The notes below the pieces were generated by a model, which saw only the letters and a program-made list of their open reading frames with translations, had not been told where the DNA came from and ran no database searches. A stretch of 64,000 nucleotides of DNA from Chryseobacterium piscicola (GTDB lineage: Bacteria > Bacteroidota > Bacteroidia > Flavobacteriales > Weeksellaceae): positions 1 through 64,000 of the forward strand of contig NZ_FTOJ01000011.1 of assembly GCF_900156685.1 (NCBI RefSeq), written 5' to 3'. This document shows, in pieces, positions 9,602-17,913 of this stretch. How positions within the stretch are numbered: position 1 is the stretch's first letter; every line of letters starts with the position of its first letter. Position numbers and translations under genes: made by a program.

Positions 9602-10384
9602 ATGATGACTTTGAAATTTTTTTTTAAGATGACCTTATTAGTGTTTACCTTTTTTAGTTTATTTAATAATTCTCAGGTTAAAACTTTTTTTCCTAAAGAT
9701 TTAGTTAGTAAAAATAGCAAACAAAAATCTATCTCAAACGATGTTTTACCCAAAGATGTTGTAAGAATTGATGAAGAAGTTCCTCTGCTTATTCCGCAGA
9801 AAAGAGAGGGTAAATTTGGCTATGTGAATCAAAATGGGAAGTTTATTATACAGCCAGAATATCATATTGCTTTGTTTTTTGGAGAAGATTGTAATCTTTT
9901 GTATTCGCCCAACGAAAATGTAAAAAAGTATGGTTCAAAAAGCTATGCTACTGTTGATAAAAATGGGATTTCTTACCGCATCAATAGGTCTGGTAAAATT
10001 GTTTACACTTACAAACCTGCAGATTTAGGAGTCTGCAAAACAGAATATAAGAAACCCCTCTACAATGCTTATCGCCACAACGGAAAATACGGGTTGGTAG
10101 AAGAAGGGAAATTGGTAAATCCTGCCGATAAGAAACATTTTATCATTTATCCTACTTATGATTACTTATTTGTGATGGAAGGCAATGATGTTGCAAACCC
10201 TATGCTTGTAGTAAACAAAGATGATAAATTTGGAATTATTGATGTGAAAGGTCAAACGATTATTCCTCTAGAATACAAAGATATCAAGAGAAACTATAGC
10301 TGGAAGCTTGGTAAAATGTTTGAAGTTACGAAAGATGATGTGAACTATTATTATATTGATATTCACAACAAATCTTACAGGTAA
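9602..10384 (+). CDS. WG-repeat protein, exported
   Basis: 260 residues. The N-terminus (MMTLKFFFKMTLLVFTFFSLF) is a signal peptide or anchor. From about residue 70 there are three or four WG (KWG-type) repeats of the form GKFGYVNQNGKFIIQPEY, GKYGLVEEGKL....IIYPTYD and DKFGIIDVKGQTIIPLEYKDI. Such repeats form short beta units and are common in Bacteroidetes, with no known catalytic role. The gene stands alone: its promoter box is at 9578 and the next gene is controlled separately by a riboswitch. An overlapping frame beginning at 9436 lies mostly upstream of this promoter and was discarded. Confidence 0.8.
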   Translation: MMTLKFFFKMTLLVFTFFSLFNNSQVKTFFPKDLVSKNSKQKSISNDVLPKDVVRIDEEVPLLIPQKREGKFGYVNQNGKFIIQPEYHIALFFGEDCNLLYSPNENVKKYGSKSYATVDKNGISYRINRSGKIVYTYKPADLGVCKTEYKKPLYNAYRHNGKYGLVEEGKLVNPADKKHFIIYPTYDYLFVMEGNDVANPMLVVNKDDKFGIIDVKGQTIIPLEYKDIKRNYSWKLGKMFEVTKDDVNYYYIDIHNKSYR

Positions 10385-10416
10385 AAAATAATTTTAAGAA
10401 TTACATAAAAAAGGCT

Positions 10417-10424
10417 TATTTTTG
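10417..10424 (+). promoter_or_regulatory. -7 promoter element before the TPP riboswitch
   Basis: TATTTTTG lies just upstream of the TPP aptamer, placing transcription start at the aptamer's first stem. The -33 TTG is not obvious. Confidence 0.5.
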
Positions 10425-10430
10425 CCACTG

Positions 10431-10520
10431 AAATTTAAGGGGTGCTCCACTAGGGGCTGAGATTATACCCAATGAACCTGGAACAGGTAATGCTGTTTAG
10501 GGAACTTTGTAAGTGTACCA
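10431..10520 (+). promoter_or_regulatory. TPP riboswitch (THI element)
   Basis: The aptamer core is explicit: GGGGTGCTCC, the pyrimidine-sensing CTGAGATTATACCC, then GAACCTGGAACAGGTAATGC and the closing GTTTAGGGAAC. It precedes a TonB-dependent receptor by about 115 bases, the arrangement known in Bacteroidetes for predicted thiamin uptake receptors. When thiamin diphosphate is abundant, expression should fall. The region between aptamer and ATG has no clean terminator. Confidence 0.96.
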
Positions 10521-10530
10521 ATTGATTAAT

Positions 10531-10600
10531 GTACCAGTTTACCAATGTTTCGGCATTGCTACATTGTTAAATTTTCAAATTGTTACAATTTTTAATCGCC
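10531..10600 (+). repeat. ATTGTTACA-type imperfect palindrome in the riboswitch leader
   Basis: AATGTACCAGTTTACCAATG, a TTTCGG loop and CATTGCTACATTG can fold back, followed by AAATTGTTACAATTTTT. The words resemble the imperfect palindromes at 40463, 42033 and 52694. It lies between the TPP aptamer and the start codon. Confidence 0.55.
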
Positions 10601-10635
10601 CCTTTTATTCAATTAAATTTTAAAAATTTATAAGA

Positions 10636-12735
10636 ATGAAAGGATTTGTTTTTTTAGGGCTTACCGTAGCCGCCAACTTTTTGAATGCTCAATCTACAGA
10701 TACACTTTCTGTAAGAGACATTGAAGCCGTGAGCTTTACCAAGCGACTACCCGTTGCCAAAGAAATCATCAACGTACAAAGAGATTTAGATAGTAAAAAT
10801 CTCGGACAAGATCTTCCGATGTTGCTGAAAAATCAAACCTCTATTATTTCTACATCAGATGCTGGAAATGGCGTTGGATACACAGGTTTCAGGATTCGTG
10901 GGGTTGCTGGAAGAGGAATTAATGTGATGATGAATGGTGTTCCATTCAACGATTCTGAAAGTCAAGGGACTTTTTTTGTGAATGTGCCTGATATCACGAG
11001 CTCGGCGTCACAAGTTGTTATTCAAAGAGGTGTTGGTACTTCCAATAACGGTGTTTCGGCATTTGGAGCGAGTATCAATATTATTTCAAAAGAGCCTGAT
11101 GAGAAGTTTTATTTTAAAACAGATGACAGTTATGGTTCTTTTAATACGTACAAATATTCTGCAGAGATCGGTTCTGGTAAATTCTGGAAAGACCGTCTTT
11201 CTGTAATGGGAAGGTATTCTCAGATTCACTCGGATGGGTTTATAGATCGTGCATCTTCAGATCTACATTCTTATAATTTCACTGCATTATTTGAAGAAAG
11301 AAAAACAAAACTTCGTCTAATGACTTTCGGTGGAAAAGAAAAAACCTACCAAGCATGGAACGGAGTAGACAGAAAAACTTGGGAAAGTAATCCTAAATTC
11401 AATGCTTCCGGAGCTATTTACGATGCTAATTGGGAAAATATTGTAGGGTTTTATGATAACGAAACCGATAATTACAGACAGAATCACTATCAACTGCTTT
11501 GGGAGCAAGGTTTAAATGAATATTGGAGTCTTGAAACTACGCTTCACTATACAAAAGGTCGTGGCTATTATGAAAACTACAAACAAAGCGATCCTTTTGC
11601 GAGGTACAATCTTCCGAATATTAATGGGGGAAAATACTCAGATTTCATAAGAAAAAAATGGTTAAATAATGATTTTTATGGCATTGTTTCTACTTTGTAC
11701 GGAAAATTTAACAATTTAGATTTAAATTTTGGCGTTGTAGGAAATCAATACTACGGAAGACATTATGGTAATGTTACGGATGTTTTCAATCCACAAATTC
11801 AACAGCATGAATATTATAGAAACCGCTCTTTAAAAAGTGAAGTGGCAGGATTCGCAAAAGCATTAGTCACTGTCAATAATTTTGAGTTTTTTGGAGATCT
11901 TCAAATCAGAAATATTGATTACGAAACCAAAATTCTACAAGAAGGAGATTTTGAAGGAGCAAATCTTAATAAAAACTGGCTGTTCTTTAACCCAAAAGCA
12001 GGCATCAACTATAAAATCGGAGGAGGAAAGGTTTTTGTTTCTTATGCCCATGCGCAAAGGGAACCTAATCGGGATGATTTAATTTCAGATAATAATGTAA
12101 AATCTGAAAAGCTTCACGACCTTGAGGCCGGGCTCGAAAAGCAGTTCGGGAAAGTAGCGTTTACCGCTAATCTCTATTATATGTATTATCTGAATCAGTT
12201 GGTTTTGAACGGGCAAATCAGCAGTATTGGGGAGTTTATCAGAACCAATTCCGGCAAAAGTTATAGAAGAGGTGTTGAAATTGGCGCTTTGGCGAAGGTT
12301 ACAAAGCAGTTTGAAATTTCTGCGAACATCAGTGCTAGCCAGAACCAAAATTTGGAGTTCAAAATTAAAAATGCGGTAGGGATTCAGAATTTAGGAGATA
12401 CCAAAATTTCATTTTCACCGAATTTAATTGCCAATTTAAGTTTGAAATACAGCCCTGTAAAAAATTTCCAATTGGGACTAACCAATCAGTATGTAGGGAA
12501 GCAATATCTGGACAATACACAAACTCAGGATTTGCAGCTTCAAGATTATTTGCTGACAGATTTCAATGCACAGTATGATTTTAAAATCAAAAAACATGAA
12601 ATCGCTTTGAAGCTTTTAGTGAATAATATTTTGGATCAAAAATACGTGAACAACGGTTATGTTTACAACGGGCCGGTTTACTTTTCTCAGGCAGGCACCA
12701 ACTTTATGTTCGGTATCAGCTGGAAAATTCAATAA
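10636..12735 (+). CDS. TonB-dependent outer-membrane receptor, predicted thiamin (precursor) uptake
   Basis: 699 residues: signal peptide (MKGFVFLGLTVAANFLNAQ), plug domain about 40-150 with the typical GYTGFRIRGVAGRGINVMMNGVPFND stretch in shorter conserved pieces and QVVIQRGVGTS, then a long 22-strand-type barrel. It ends in FMFGISWKIQ, an aromatic-rich barrel terminus. No carboxypeptidase-like N-terminal domain and no neighbouring SusD are present, which argues against a polysaccharide receptor. The TPP riboswitch in its leader is the basis for the substrate: TPP-controlled TonB receptors in Bacteroidetes are predicted thiamin transporters. Energy would come from TonB-ExbBD encoded elsewhere. 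Confidence 0.9.
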   Translation: MKGFVFLGLTVAANFLNAQSTDTLSVRDIEAVSFTKRLPVAKEIINVQRDLDSKNLGQDLPMLLKNQTSIISTSDAGNGVGYTGFRIRGVAGRGINVMMNGVPFNDSESQGTFFVNVPDITSSASQVVIQRGVGTSNNGVSAFGASINIISKEPDEKFYFKTDDSYGSFNTYKYSAEIGSGKFWKDRLSVMGRYSQIHSDGFIDRASSDLHSYNFTALFEERKTKLRLMTFGGKEKTYQAWNGVDRKTWESNPKFNASGAIYDANWENIVGFYDNETDNYRQNHYQLLWEQGLNEYWSLETTLHYTKGRGYYENYKQSDPFARYNLPNINGGKYSDFIRKKWLNNDFYGIVSTLYGKFNNLDLNFGVVGNQYYGRHYGNVTDVFNPQIQQHEYYRNRSLKSEVAGFAKALVTVNNFEFFGDLQIRNIDYETKILQEGDFEGANLNKNWLFFNPKAGINYKIGGGKVFVSYAHAQREPNRDDLISDNNVKSEKLHDLEAGLEKQFGKVAFTANLYYMYYLNQLVLNGQISSIGEFIRTNSGKSYRRGVEIGALAKVTKQFEISANISASQNQNLEFKIKNAVGIQNLGDTKISFSPNLIANLSLKYSPVKNFQLGLTNQYVGKQYLDNTQTQDLQLQDYLLTDFNAQYDFKIKKHEIALKLLVNNILDQKYVNNGYVYNGPVYFSQAGTNFMFGISWKIQ

Positions 12736-12784
12736 GACACCACATCATTTTTTATACTTTTCTAAGTAATTTAGGATTAATTTG

Positions 12785-12806
12785 AAAGACTGCTTCGGCG
12801 GTCTTT
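12785..12806 (+). terminator. Terminator of the TonB receptor gene
   Basis: A 9-bp stem (12785-12793 with 12798-12806) closed by a TTCG tetraloop and followed by T residues. Confidence 0.9.
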
Positions 12807-13230
12807 TTTGTTCTTTTTAAAAATCACACCACTATTTTATTAGCAGTATATTAAAAAAGGAGATAGTACAATTTCTTTTCTGATATTTCAATTTTTTTCT
12901 TTTAAAAAATCTATATCCTATATTAAACTAATAGAATTTTTAGATCCTTGTTCTATACAACCTGTATAAATTTCTTGTAGAGACACGCTAACTAATTTTG
13001 CCATAAGGTGACATTCATTATTTGCAATTTTTATTTTACCTTTTTATGTTCTCTGGTTTGGGGTTTGGGCTAATTTTAAGGTAAATTGCAATATCAGCCT
13101 GCGCTATCTTTTTGCCTTTCTGGCAAGGATTAATTTTTCGTTCGTCATGCGTCCCATTACAAGAATCATTATAGACTTAATTTCAAAAAATGGCTTAAAA
13201 ACAAATCTCTTAAAAGTCACGAAAAAGTCA
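12807..13230. other. Intergenic stretch, nothing recognised
   Basis: About 420 AT-rich bases. No ORF of convincing composition, RNA gene or repeat was recognised, apart from a promoter box at its right edge. Confidence 0.5.
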
Positions 13231-13238
13231 TAAATTTG
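13231..13238 (+). promoter_or_regulatory. -7 promoter element very close to a start codon
   Basis: TAAATTTG followed by TCGCCAA and the ATG at 13246. With the usual few bases between box and transcription start, the mRNA would have almost no leader. Confidence 0.45.
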
Positions 13239-13245
13239 TCGCCAA

Positions 13246-14031
13246 ATGAATATTTCAGCATACACTTTAGAATATCTGAAGAAATACGGAACGGTTACCG
13301 TGCCAGGCTTTGGGGTATTTTATCTCGAAAATTCGAAGGCAAAACTAGATCCCGAAAACGGAACTATTCTACCGCCTTCTAGTCATATTGCTTTTAAAGT
13401 CGATTATCAGGTAGCATCTGATGATCTAATACGTTATATAGCGACAAAAAAAAGCACAACCTTTGAAGCTTCGAAAAACGAACTTCAGATTCAGACTGAT
13501 TTTTGGAAAAAAAAGCTGCAGGCGGATCATCGCTTAGAAATTCAAAATCTTGGCAGACTAGATCAGCATGACAATGGTCTGGTATTCTACGGCGAAAGGC
13601 TCACTTCAGATCATCCTGAATTTTATGGGTTAGAAGAAATAAGGTTTTCAGACATCAGTGATGGAGAAAATTTAGTTACAACTAATGATACAGACAAAGA
13701 TTATAAATTTAGCAAGTCTATTTTATGGATTTTTTTCATCGCTATTCCCATTGCCGGTTTGCTTTATTTTGGGATTACCCAGAAAGAGTTAATTTTTGGT
13801 AAAAAATCTTTAGACAGCCTCTCGGCACAAACCAAAACAAAACGTATTGAAAAAGCAGTTCCTACGAAACTAGATTCTGTACAGATGAAAATTGCTGATT
13901 CTATCAAAAGAGTTACTTTCAAAGTAGATTCTTTAAAGGTAGATTCTATAAAAAAGGACTCCATCAGAAAACATACACCAAAAACTTGGAGGCCAAAATA
14001 TCAAAAAAGAAAATCAAAATGGCACAGATAA
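13246..14031 (+). CDS. CCDC81-type HU-domain membrane protein
   Basis: 261 residues. Residues 1-60 and about 65-125 resemble the two prokaryotic CCDC81-like HU domains (LEYLKKYGTVTVPGFGVFYLE; then a second domain with LGRLDQHDNGLVFYGERL). One transmembrane segment (about 163-178, WIFFIAIPIAGLLYFG) follows. The tail is low-complexity with repeated KVDSLKVDSIKKDSI units and a very basic end (RPKYQKRKSKWHR). Family members often end in a SPOR domain; here that part is missing, so this is a short form. A link between DNA or RNA binding and the envelope is inferred only. Its last 13 bases overlap the start of the next gene. Confidence 0.75.
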   Translation: MNISAYTLEYLKKYGTVTVPGFGVFYLENSKAKLDPENGTILPPSSHIAFKVDYQVASDDLIRYIATKKSTTFEASKNELQIQTDFWKKKLQADHRLEIQNLGRLDQHDNGLVFYGERLTSDHPEFYGLEEIRFSDISDGENLVTTNDTDKDYKFSKSILWIFFIAIPIAGLLYFGITQKELIFGKKSLDSLSAQTKTKRIEKAVPTKLDSVQMKIADSIKRVTFKVDSLKVDSIKKDSIRKHTPKTWRPKYQKRKSKWHR

Positions 14032-14540
14032 AAAAAGCGTCAGAATCACTGACGGTAATGACAAATATTGTACTTCCCAATGATACCAACCAATTGAGAA
14101 ATCTTTTTGGAGGCGAATTGCTGGCAAGAATGGACAGGTGTGCATCTATTTCGGCCACTAGACACTGCGAAAGAAGAGTGGTGACGGCTTCTGTAAACCA
14201 TGTTTCTTTTGATCATCCTATTCCGGAAGGTGGAATTGTAGTAATGGAATCTAAAGTATCACGTGCATTCGGAACCTCTATGGAGATATACGTGGATGTT
14301 TGGTTAGATGATCCTATTAATCACAAAAAAACCCAAACCAACAAAGGTATTTACACTTTCGTTGCTGTAGATGAATTCAACAGACCTATCCCAATCCCTG
14401 CAATGGAGCCAGAAACTGATCTTGAAATAGAAAGATATGATGCAGCATTAAGAAGAAAAGAACTTTCTCTAATTCTTTCGGGAAGAATGAAGCCTTCTGA
14501 ATCTGTAGAACTCAAAAAATTGTTCCAAGAACCTTCTTAA
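14019..14540 (+). CDS. Acyl-CoA thioesterase (hotdog fold)
   Basis: 173 residues from the ATG at 14019. A TTG 33 bases upstream keeps the frame open but gives only a basic extension unlike the family. The hotdog signature is visible: LPNDTNQLRNLFGGELLARMD near the N-terminus, then VNHVSFDHPIPEGGIV. This matches the YciA/BFIT group that hydrolyses acyl-CoA in the cytoplasm. It overlaps the HU-like gene by 13 bases, indicating translational coupling, although no functional link is known. Confidence 0.88.
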   Translation: MAQIKKASESLTVMTNIVLPNDTNQLRNLFGGELLARMDRCASISATRHCERRVVTASVNHVSFDHPIPEGGIVVMESKVSRAFGTSMEIYVDVWLDDPINHKKTQTNKGIYTFVAVDEFNRPIPIPAMEPETDLEIERYDAALRRKELSLILSGRMKPSESVELKKLFQEPS

Positions 14541-14688
14541 TTAATCATTATCTGAAGTTTTCACTACTCCAAGAGTTGAAGAAATGTTTAAATCTCTTTT
14601 TTAATAACTTTTCTTTAGGCATGATTGTAGGAAAAATCTTTCAAAAAAATTCGAATAATTCGTGAATAATTTGTGAAACTTACAAACA

Positions 14689-15618
14689 ATGAAGATTCTC
14701 CTTTTAGATAAAAACCATCCGCTCATCACCGAACAGCTTTTATCCAAAAACTTTATATTAGAAGAAGATTTCACGTCTTCATACCAAGAAATTTGTTCTA
14801 AAATCCAAAATTATGACGGTGTCATTATTAGAAGTAGAATCCCTTTAGATAAAAACTTTCTAGAGCAAGGGAAAAACCTGAAGTTTATCGCTAGAGTAGG
14901 AGCGGGTATGGAAAATATTGATATTCCCGTCGCCGAAAAGTTAGGTATTAAACTCATCAATTCACCCGAAGGAAACCGAGATTCTGTAGCTGAGCACGTC
15001 GTCGGAATGTTGTTGATTTTAATGAACCGCCTATTCATCGCTTCCAACCAAGTAAAAAACGGAATTTGGCTGCGTGAAGAAAACCGAGGAGACGAATTGT
15101 TGGGAAAAACCGTTGGTCTGATAGGCTATGGAAACATGGGGAAAGCTACTGCTAAAAGGCTTTATGGATTTGGATGTAACGTGATTTTTCATGATATTTT
15201 GCCTAATCTTTCTGATGAATTTGCAACACAAGTAAGTTTGGAAGAGTTAAAAGAAAATGCAGAGGTTCTCAGCTTGCATATTCCTTTGAATGAAGAAACA
15301 AATTATTTGATTGATGAAAAGTTTATTTCGGAAATGAAAAATAAATTCTACTTTGTTAATACCGCAAGAGGTAAAAATGTAAAAACTAAACATTTAGTTG
15401 ATGCCTTAAGGTCAGGTAAGGTGAAAGGTGCCTGTCTTGATGTTTTAGAATATGAAAAATCATCTTTCGAAAAATTAGAATCTGAAAATGATGATTTGAA
15501 TTTCCTTTTAAATTCTGAAAAAGCCATTGTTACACCACATATAGCCGGATGGACTCACCAAAGCAAGCAAAAGCTAGCCCAAGTAATTGTAGATAAGATT
15601 GTGGACGGATTTTGTTAA
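14689..15618 (+). CDS. D-2-hydroxyacid dehydrogenase (phosphoglycerate dehydrogenase-like)
   Basis: 309 residues. It has the substrate-domain motif ARVGAGMENID, the NAD-binding Rossmann motif GLIGYGNMGKA (about residues 145-155), the catalytic Arg in NTARGKNVK and the catalytic His in TPHIAGWT. It reduces 2-oxo acids with NADH in the cytoplasm. The overall pattern is nearest to 3-phosphoglycerate dehydrogenase-like proteins without the C-terminal ACT domain. With no serC beside it, the role in serine synthesis is not proved and another 2-oxo acid substrate is possible. It appears to be a single-gene unit. Confidence 0.85.
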   Translation: MKILLLDKNHPLITEQLLSKNFILEEDFTSSYQEICSKIQNYDGVIIRSRIPLDKNFLEQGKNLKFIARVGAGMENIDIPVAEKLGIKLINSPEGNRDSVAEHVVGMLLILMNRLFIASNQVKNGIWLREENRGDELLGKTVGLIGYGNMGKATAKRLYGFGCNVIFHDILPNLSDEFATQVSLEELKENAEVLSLHIPLNEETNYLIDEKFISEMKNKFYFVNTARGKNVKTKHLVDALRSGKVKGACLDVLEYEKSSFEKLESENDDLNFLLNSEKAIVTPHIAGWTHQSKQKLAQVIVDKIVDGFC

Positions 15619-15979
15619 TCAATGTTTTTCATAACCAAAATAAGTGTCTGTTTAAATTTTCATCAAAAATAATTCCCTTGACATATACAGAACCCTATTT
15701 CTATAATAAATATAAAAATCTGTCTCAATCATCATACAGATTTGTTTTTAAAATAGTAAGCTAAAGATTTCTTATTTGTAATGACGATTCTTCCATAGAT
15801 GATGGGTAGTAAAGATCCGTTATTAAAATTAGTATAAATATTTGTATAATTACATCTGCCAAACAGGTTTTCTACTCATGCAATCCAGATGTTAGCAACT
15901 TAAATCTTCACAAAAGCCGTTTTTGTGGTTCCAAATGGAAATGCAATATTTTCGAAGGAGATAAATTCTAAATTTTACC
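15619..15979. other. Intergenic stretch, nothing recognised
   Basis: About 360 AT-rich bases between the dehydrogenase and trpS. No gene, RNA or repeat was recognised; the trpS promoter box lies at the right end. Confidence 0.5.
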
Positions 15980-15987
15980 TATTTTTG
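15980..15987 (+). promoter_or_regulatory. -7 promoter element of trpS
   Basis: TATTTTTG fits TAnnTTTG and lies 19 bases before the ATG at 16007. No perfect TTG is present about 20 bases further upstream (TTCG instead). Confidence 0.5.
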
Positions 15988-16006
15988 CACAAACAATTTA
16001 AAAAAA

Positions 16007-16975
16007 ATGTCAAGAATTCTTACCGGCATACAAGCCACCGGCACACCGCATCTGGGAAACCTTTTGGGTGCAATTATTCCTGCAATTGAGCTTTCAAAGC
16101 AAGCAGGAAACGAATCATTTTTATTCATTGCGAATCTTCATTCGCTTACACAGATTAAAGATGCAAAAGAATTAAAAAACAACACTTACGAAATTGCTGC
16201 AGCTTGGCTTGCCTGCGGATTAGACACCGAAAAAACATTCTTCTACAGACAGAGTGACATCCCTGAAACTTGCGAACTTTCATGGCATTTATCTTGTTTT
16301 TTTCCTTATCAGAGATTAACCTTAGCGCATTCTTTTAAAGATAAAGCAGATCGCTTACAAGATGTAAACGCAGGGTTGTTTACCTACCCGATTTTGATGG
16401 CTGCAGATATTCTTTTATATGATGCAGAAATCGTTCCTGTAGGAAAAGATCAGCTTCAGCATTTGGAAATTGCCCGCGACGTGGCTTCCAGATTCAATAA
16501 TCAAATGGGTGAAATTTTGGTTTTGCCTCAAGCTGAATTGCAGGAAGATACCAAATATGTTCCTGGAGTTGACGGTCACAAAATGTCTAAATCCAGAGGA
16601 AATATTATCAATATTTTCTTACCTGAAAAAGAATTGAAAAAACAGGTAATGAGCATCGAAAGCGATTCTAAATCTTTAGAAGAGCCAAAAGATCCTTCTA
16701 CAGATAAAACGTTTGCAATTTATGAATTGATTGCAACTCCTGAACAAACGGAAGAATTGAGAGCAAAATATGTAGCCGGAAATTTCGGTTATGGTCATGC
16801 TAAAAAAGAACTTTTAGATTTAATTCTCACAAGATTTGAAAAGGAAAGAGAATTGTTTTCTTACTACATGAGCAATCTTGATGAATTGGAGGCAAAACTT
16901 CAGGAAGGAGCCGTGAAAACTAGAGCAATTGCTACACAAACCATCAAAAGAGTAAGAGAGAGTTTGGGAATTTAA
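16007..16975 (+). CDS. trpS: Tryptophan--tRNA ligase
   Basis: 322 residues, the usual size of bacterial class I TrpRS. The HIGH-equivalent is GTPHLGN (residues 12-18), followed by the mobile loop FLFIANLHSLTQI. The KMSKS loop is HKMSKSRGN (near residue 193). It charges tRNA-Trp. The start at MSRILTGIQATG fits the family and the promoter at 15980. It is a single-gene unit with a bidirectional terminator shared with the converging phosphatase gene. Confidence 0.97.
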   Translation: MSRILTGIQATGTPHLGNLLGAIIPAIELSKQAGNESFLFIANLHSLTQIKDAKELKNNTYEIAAAWLACGLDTEKTFFYRQSDIPETCELSWHLSCFFPYQRLTLAHSFKDKADRLQDVNAGLFTYPILMAADILLYDAEIVPVGKDQLQHLEIARDVASRFNNQMGEILVLPQAELQEDTKYVPGVDGHKMSKSRGNIINIFLPEKELKKQVMSIESDSKSLEEPKDPSTDKTFAIYELIATPEQTEELRAKYVAGNFGYGHAKKELLDLILTRFEKERELFSYYMSNLDELEAKLQEGAVKTRAIATQTIKRVRESLGI

Positions 16976-16988
16976 TTCCTCACATCCT

Positions 16989-17015
16989 AAATCCCTCTCC
17001 AAAAGAGAGGGATTT
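16989..17015. terminator. Bidirectional terminator, trpS / HAD phosphatase
   Basis: AAATCCCTCTC (16989-16999) pairs with GAGAGGGATTT (17005-17015) across a CAAAA loop, between two converging genes. Confidence 0.9.
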
Positions 17016-17711
17016 TTACAAATATTCTTTGATCTGCAGTAGATGCTTGATTACTTTTAAATTTTCCTGAGCCGGACTTTCGTTCAAAACATCAAAGAAA
17101 ATTACATCTATCCCGAAATTCTGCGCGCCTAAACAATCGGCAATCCAATCGTCACCAATCAAAATGCTTTCTTCTTTTTTAGCTTTTGCAAGACCTAAAG
17201 AATATTCAAAAATTTCAGGATTTGGCTTTCTAATACCAACGGAATCTGCGCTTGTTATTGTGTTGAAATAATGATCTATTTTTGACAAAATGCATTTTCT
17301 TTCTGTAACTTCCTGAAAACCATTTGAAATGATATGCAAAGTAAATTTTTTAGATTTCAAATAATTTAATATATATTCTGCGCCTTCAACTAAATGATTA
17401 AAATTTAAAATTTTATCTAAAAAATGTTCTTCAAAATACATAGATAATTCCAAATCATCAATTCCGAAATGATTGAAAGTGTCGTAAAATCTATGTTTTC
17501 TGAGGTATTCCTTATCTATGATACCATCTCGAATATCTTCCCATAGTTTTTCATTAATATCATGATAAACAGAGTGAAATTCTTCAAAATCAATACCATA
17601 TTTCAAAGTGATTTCTTCTTTTTCAAAAAGGGTTTTGATTGTTAAATAAGCGTTTTTGCGGTGATCCCAAAGTGTATTGTCGAGGTCAAAAAAAATGTGC
17701 TGAATTTTCAT
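17016..17711 (-). CDS. HAD-family nucleotidase, YjjG type
   Basis: 231 residues from the ATG at 17711; a TTG three codons upstream is less likely. HAD motif I is FFDLDNTLWD, motif II IISNG, motif III/IV RKPNPEIF and IGDDWIADCLGA. The LWDH sequence after motif I and the all-helical cap (about 20-100) are typical of YjjG, the house-cleaning 5'-nucleotidase acting on non-canonical pyrimidine nucleotides. Cytoplasmic. It lies downstream of the small ORF and sigma factor on the same strand, but 100 bases or more separate it from the sigma gene. Confidence 0.85.
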   Translation of the reverse strand: MKIQHIFFDLDNTLWDHRKNAYLTIKTLFEKEEITLKYGIDFEEFHSVYHDINEKLWEDIRDGIIDKEYLRKHRFYDTFNHFGIDDLELSMYFEEHFLDKILNFNHLVEGAEYILNYLKSKKFTLHIISNGFQEVTERKCILSKIDHYFNTITSADSVGIRKPNPEIFEYSLGLAKAKKEESILIGDDWIADCLGAQNFGIDVIFFDVLNESPAQENLKVIKHLLQIKEYL

Positions 17712-17732
17712 ACAGCACAAATTTACTAATTT

Positions 17733-17867
17733 TTAATTTTTTGAAATGTATAGGTGAGAATTCTTCACTTTTACTACTTCAAGACTTTTAGAGAAACTGA
17801 GCAAAAAATCAATAGTTTGTTTTTTAGGTTTTAAACTTTTGGATTTTAAAGAATCGTTATTTTTCAT
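17733..17867 (-). CDS. Small 44-residue protein beside the sigma factor
   Basis: The ATG at 17867 opens a 44-codon frame ending in TAA at 17733. The product starts MKNNDSLKSKSLKPKKQ and continues TIDFLLSFSKSLEVVKV: a basic head and an amphipathic helix. The frame begins 46 bases after the sigma factor stop on the same strand, with no terminator between them. Its Lys/Ser-rich composition resembles small conserved flavobacterial proteins, but this was not checked. No function can be named. It could also be a chance frame. Confidence 0.5.
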   Translation of the reverse strand: MKNNDSLKSKSLKPKKQTIDFLLSFSKSLEVVKVKNSHLYISKN

Positions 17868-17913
17868 AGGCGAAAATTATATTTTCTTTAAAAACGAAAA
17901 TTGTTCCAAAATA

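Noticed and set aside
9436..9627. 63-codon frame before the WG-repeat gene
   Set aside because: Lies mostly upstream of the promoter box at 9578, is Phe/Asn-rich and overlaps the real start.
13986..14018. TTG-started N-terminal extension of the acyl-CoA thioesterase
   Set aside because: Basic extension encoded in the end of the preceding gene; the family starts at the ATG at 14019.
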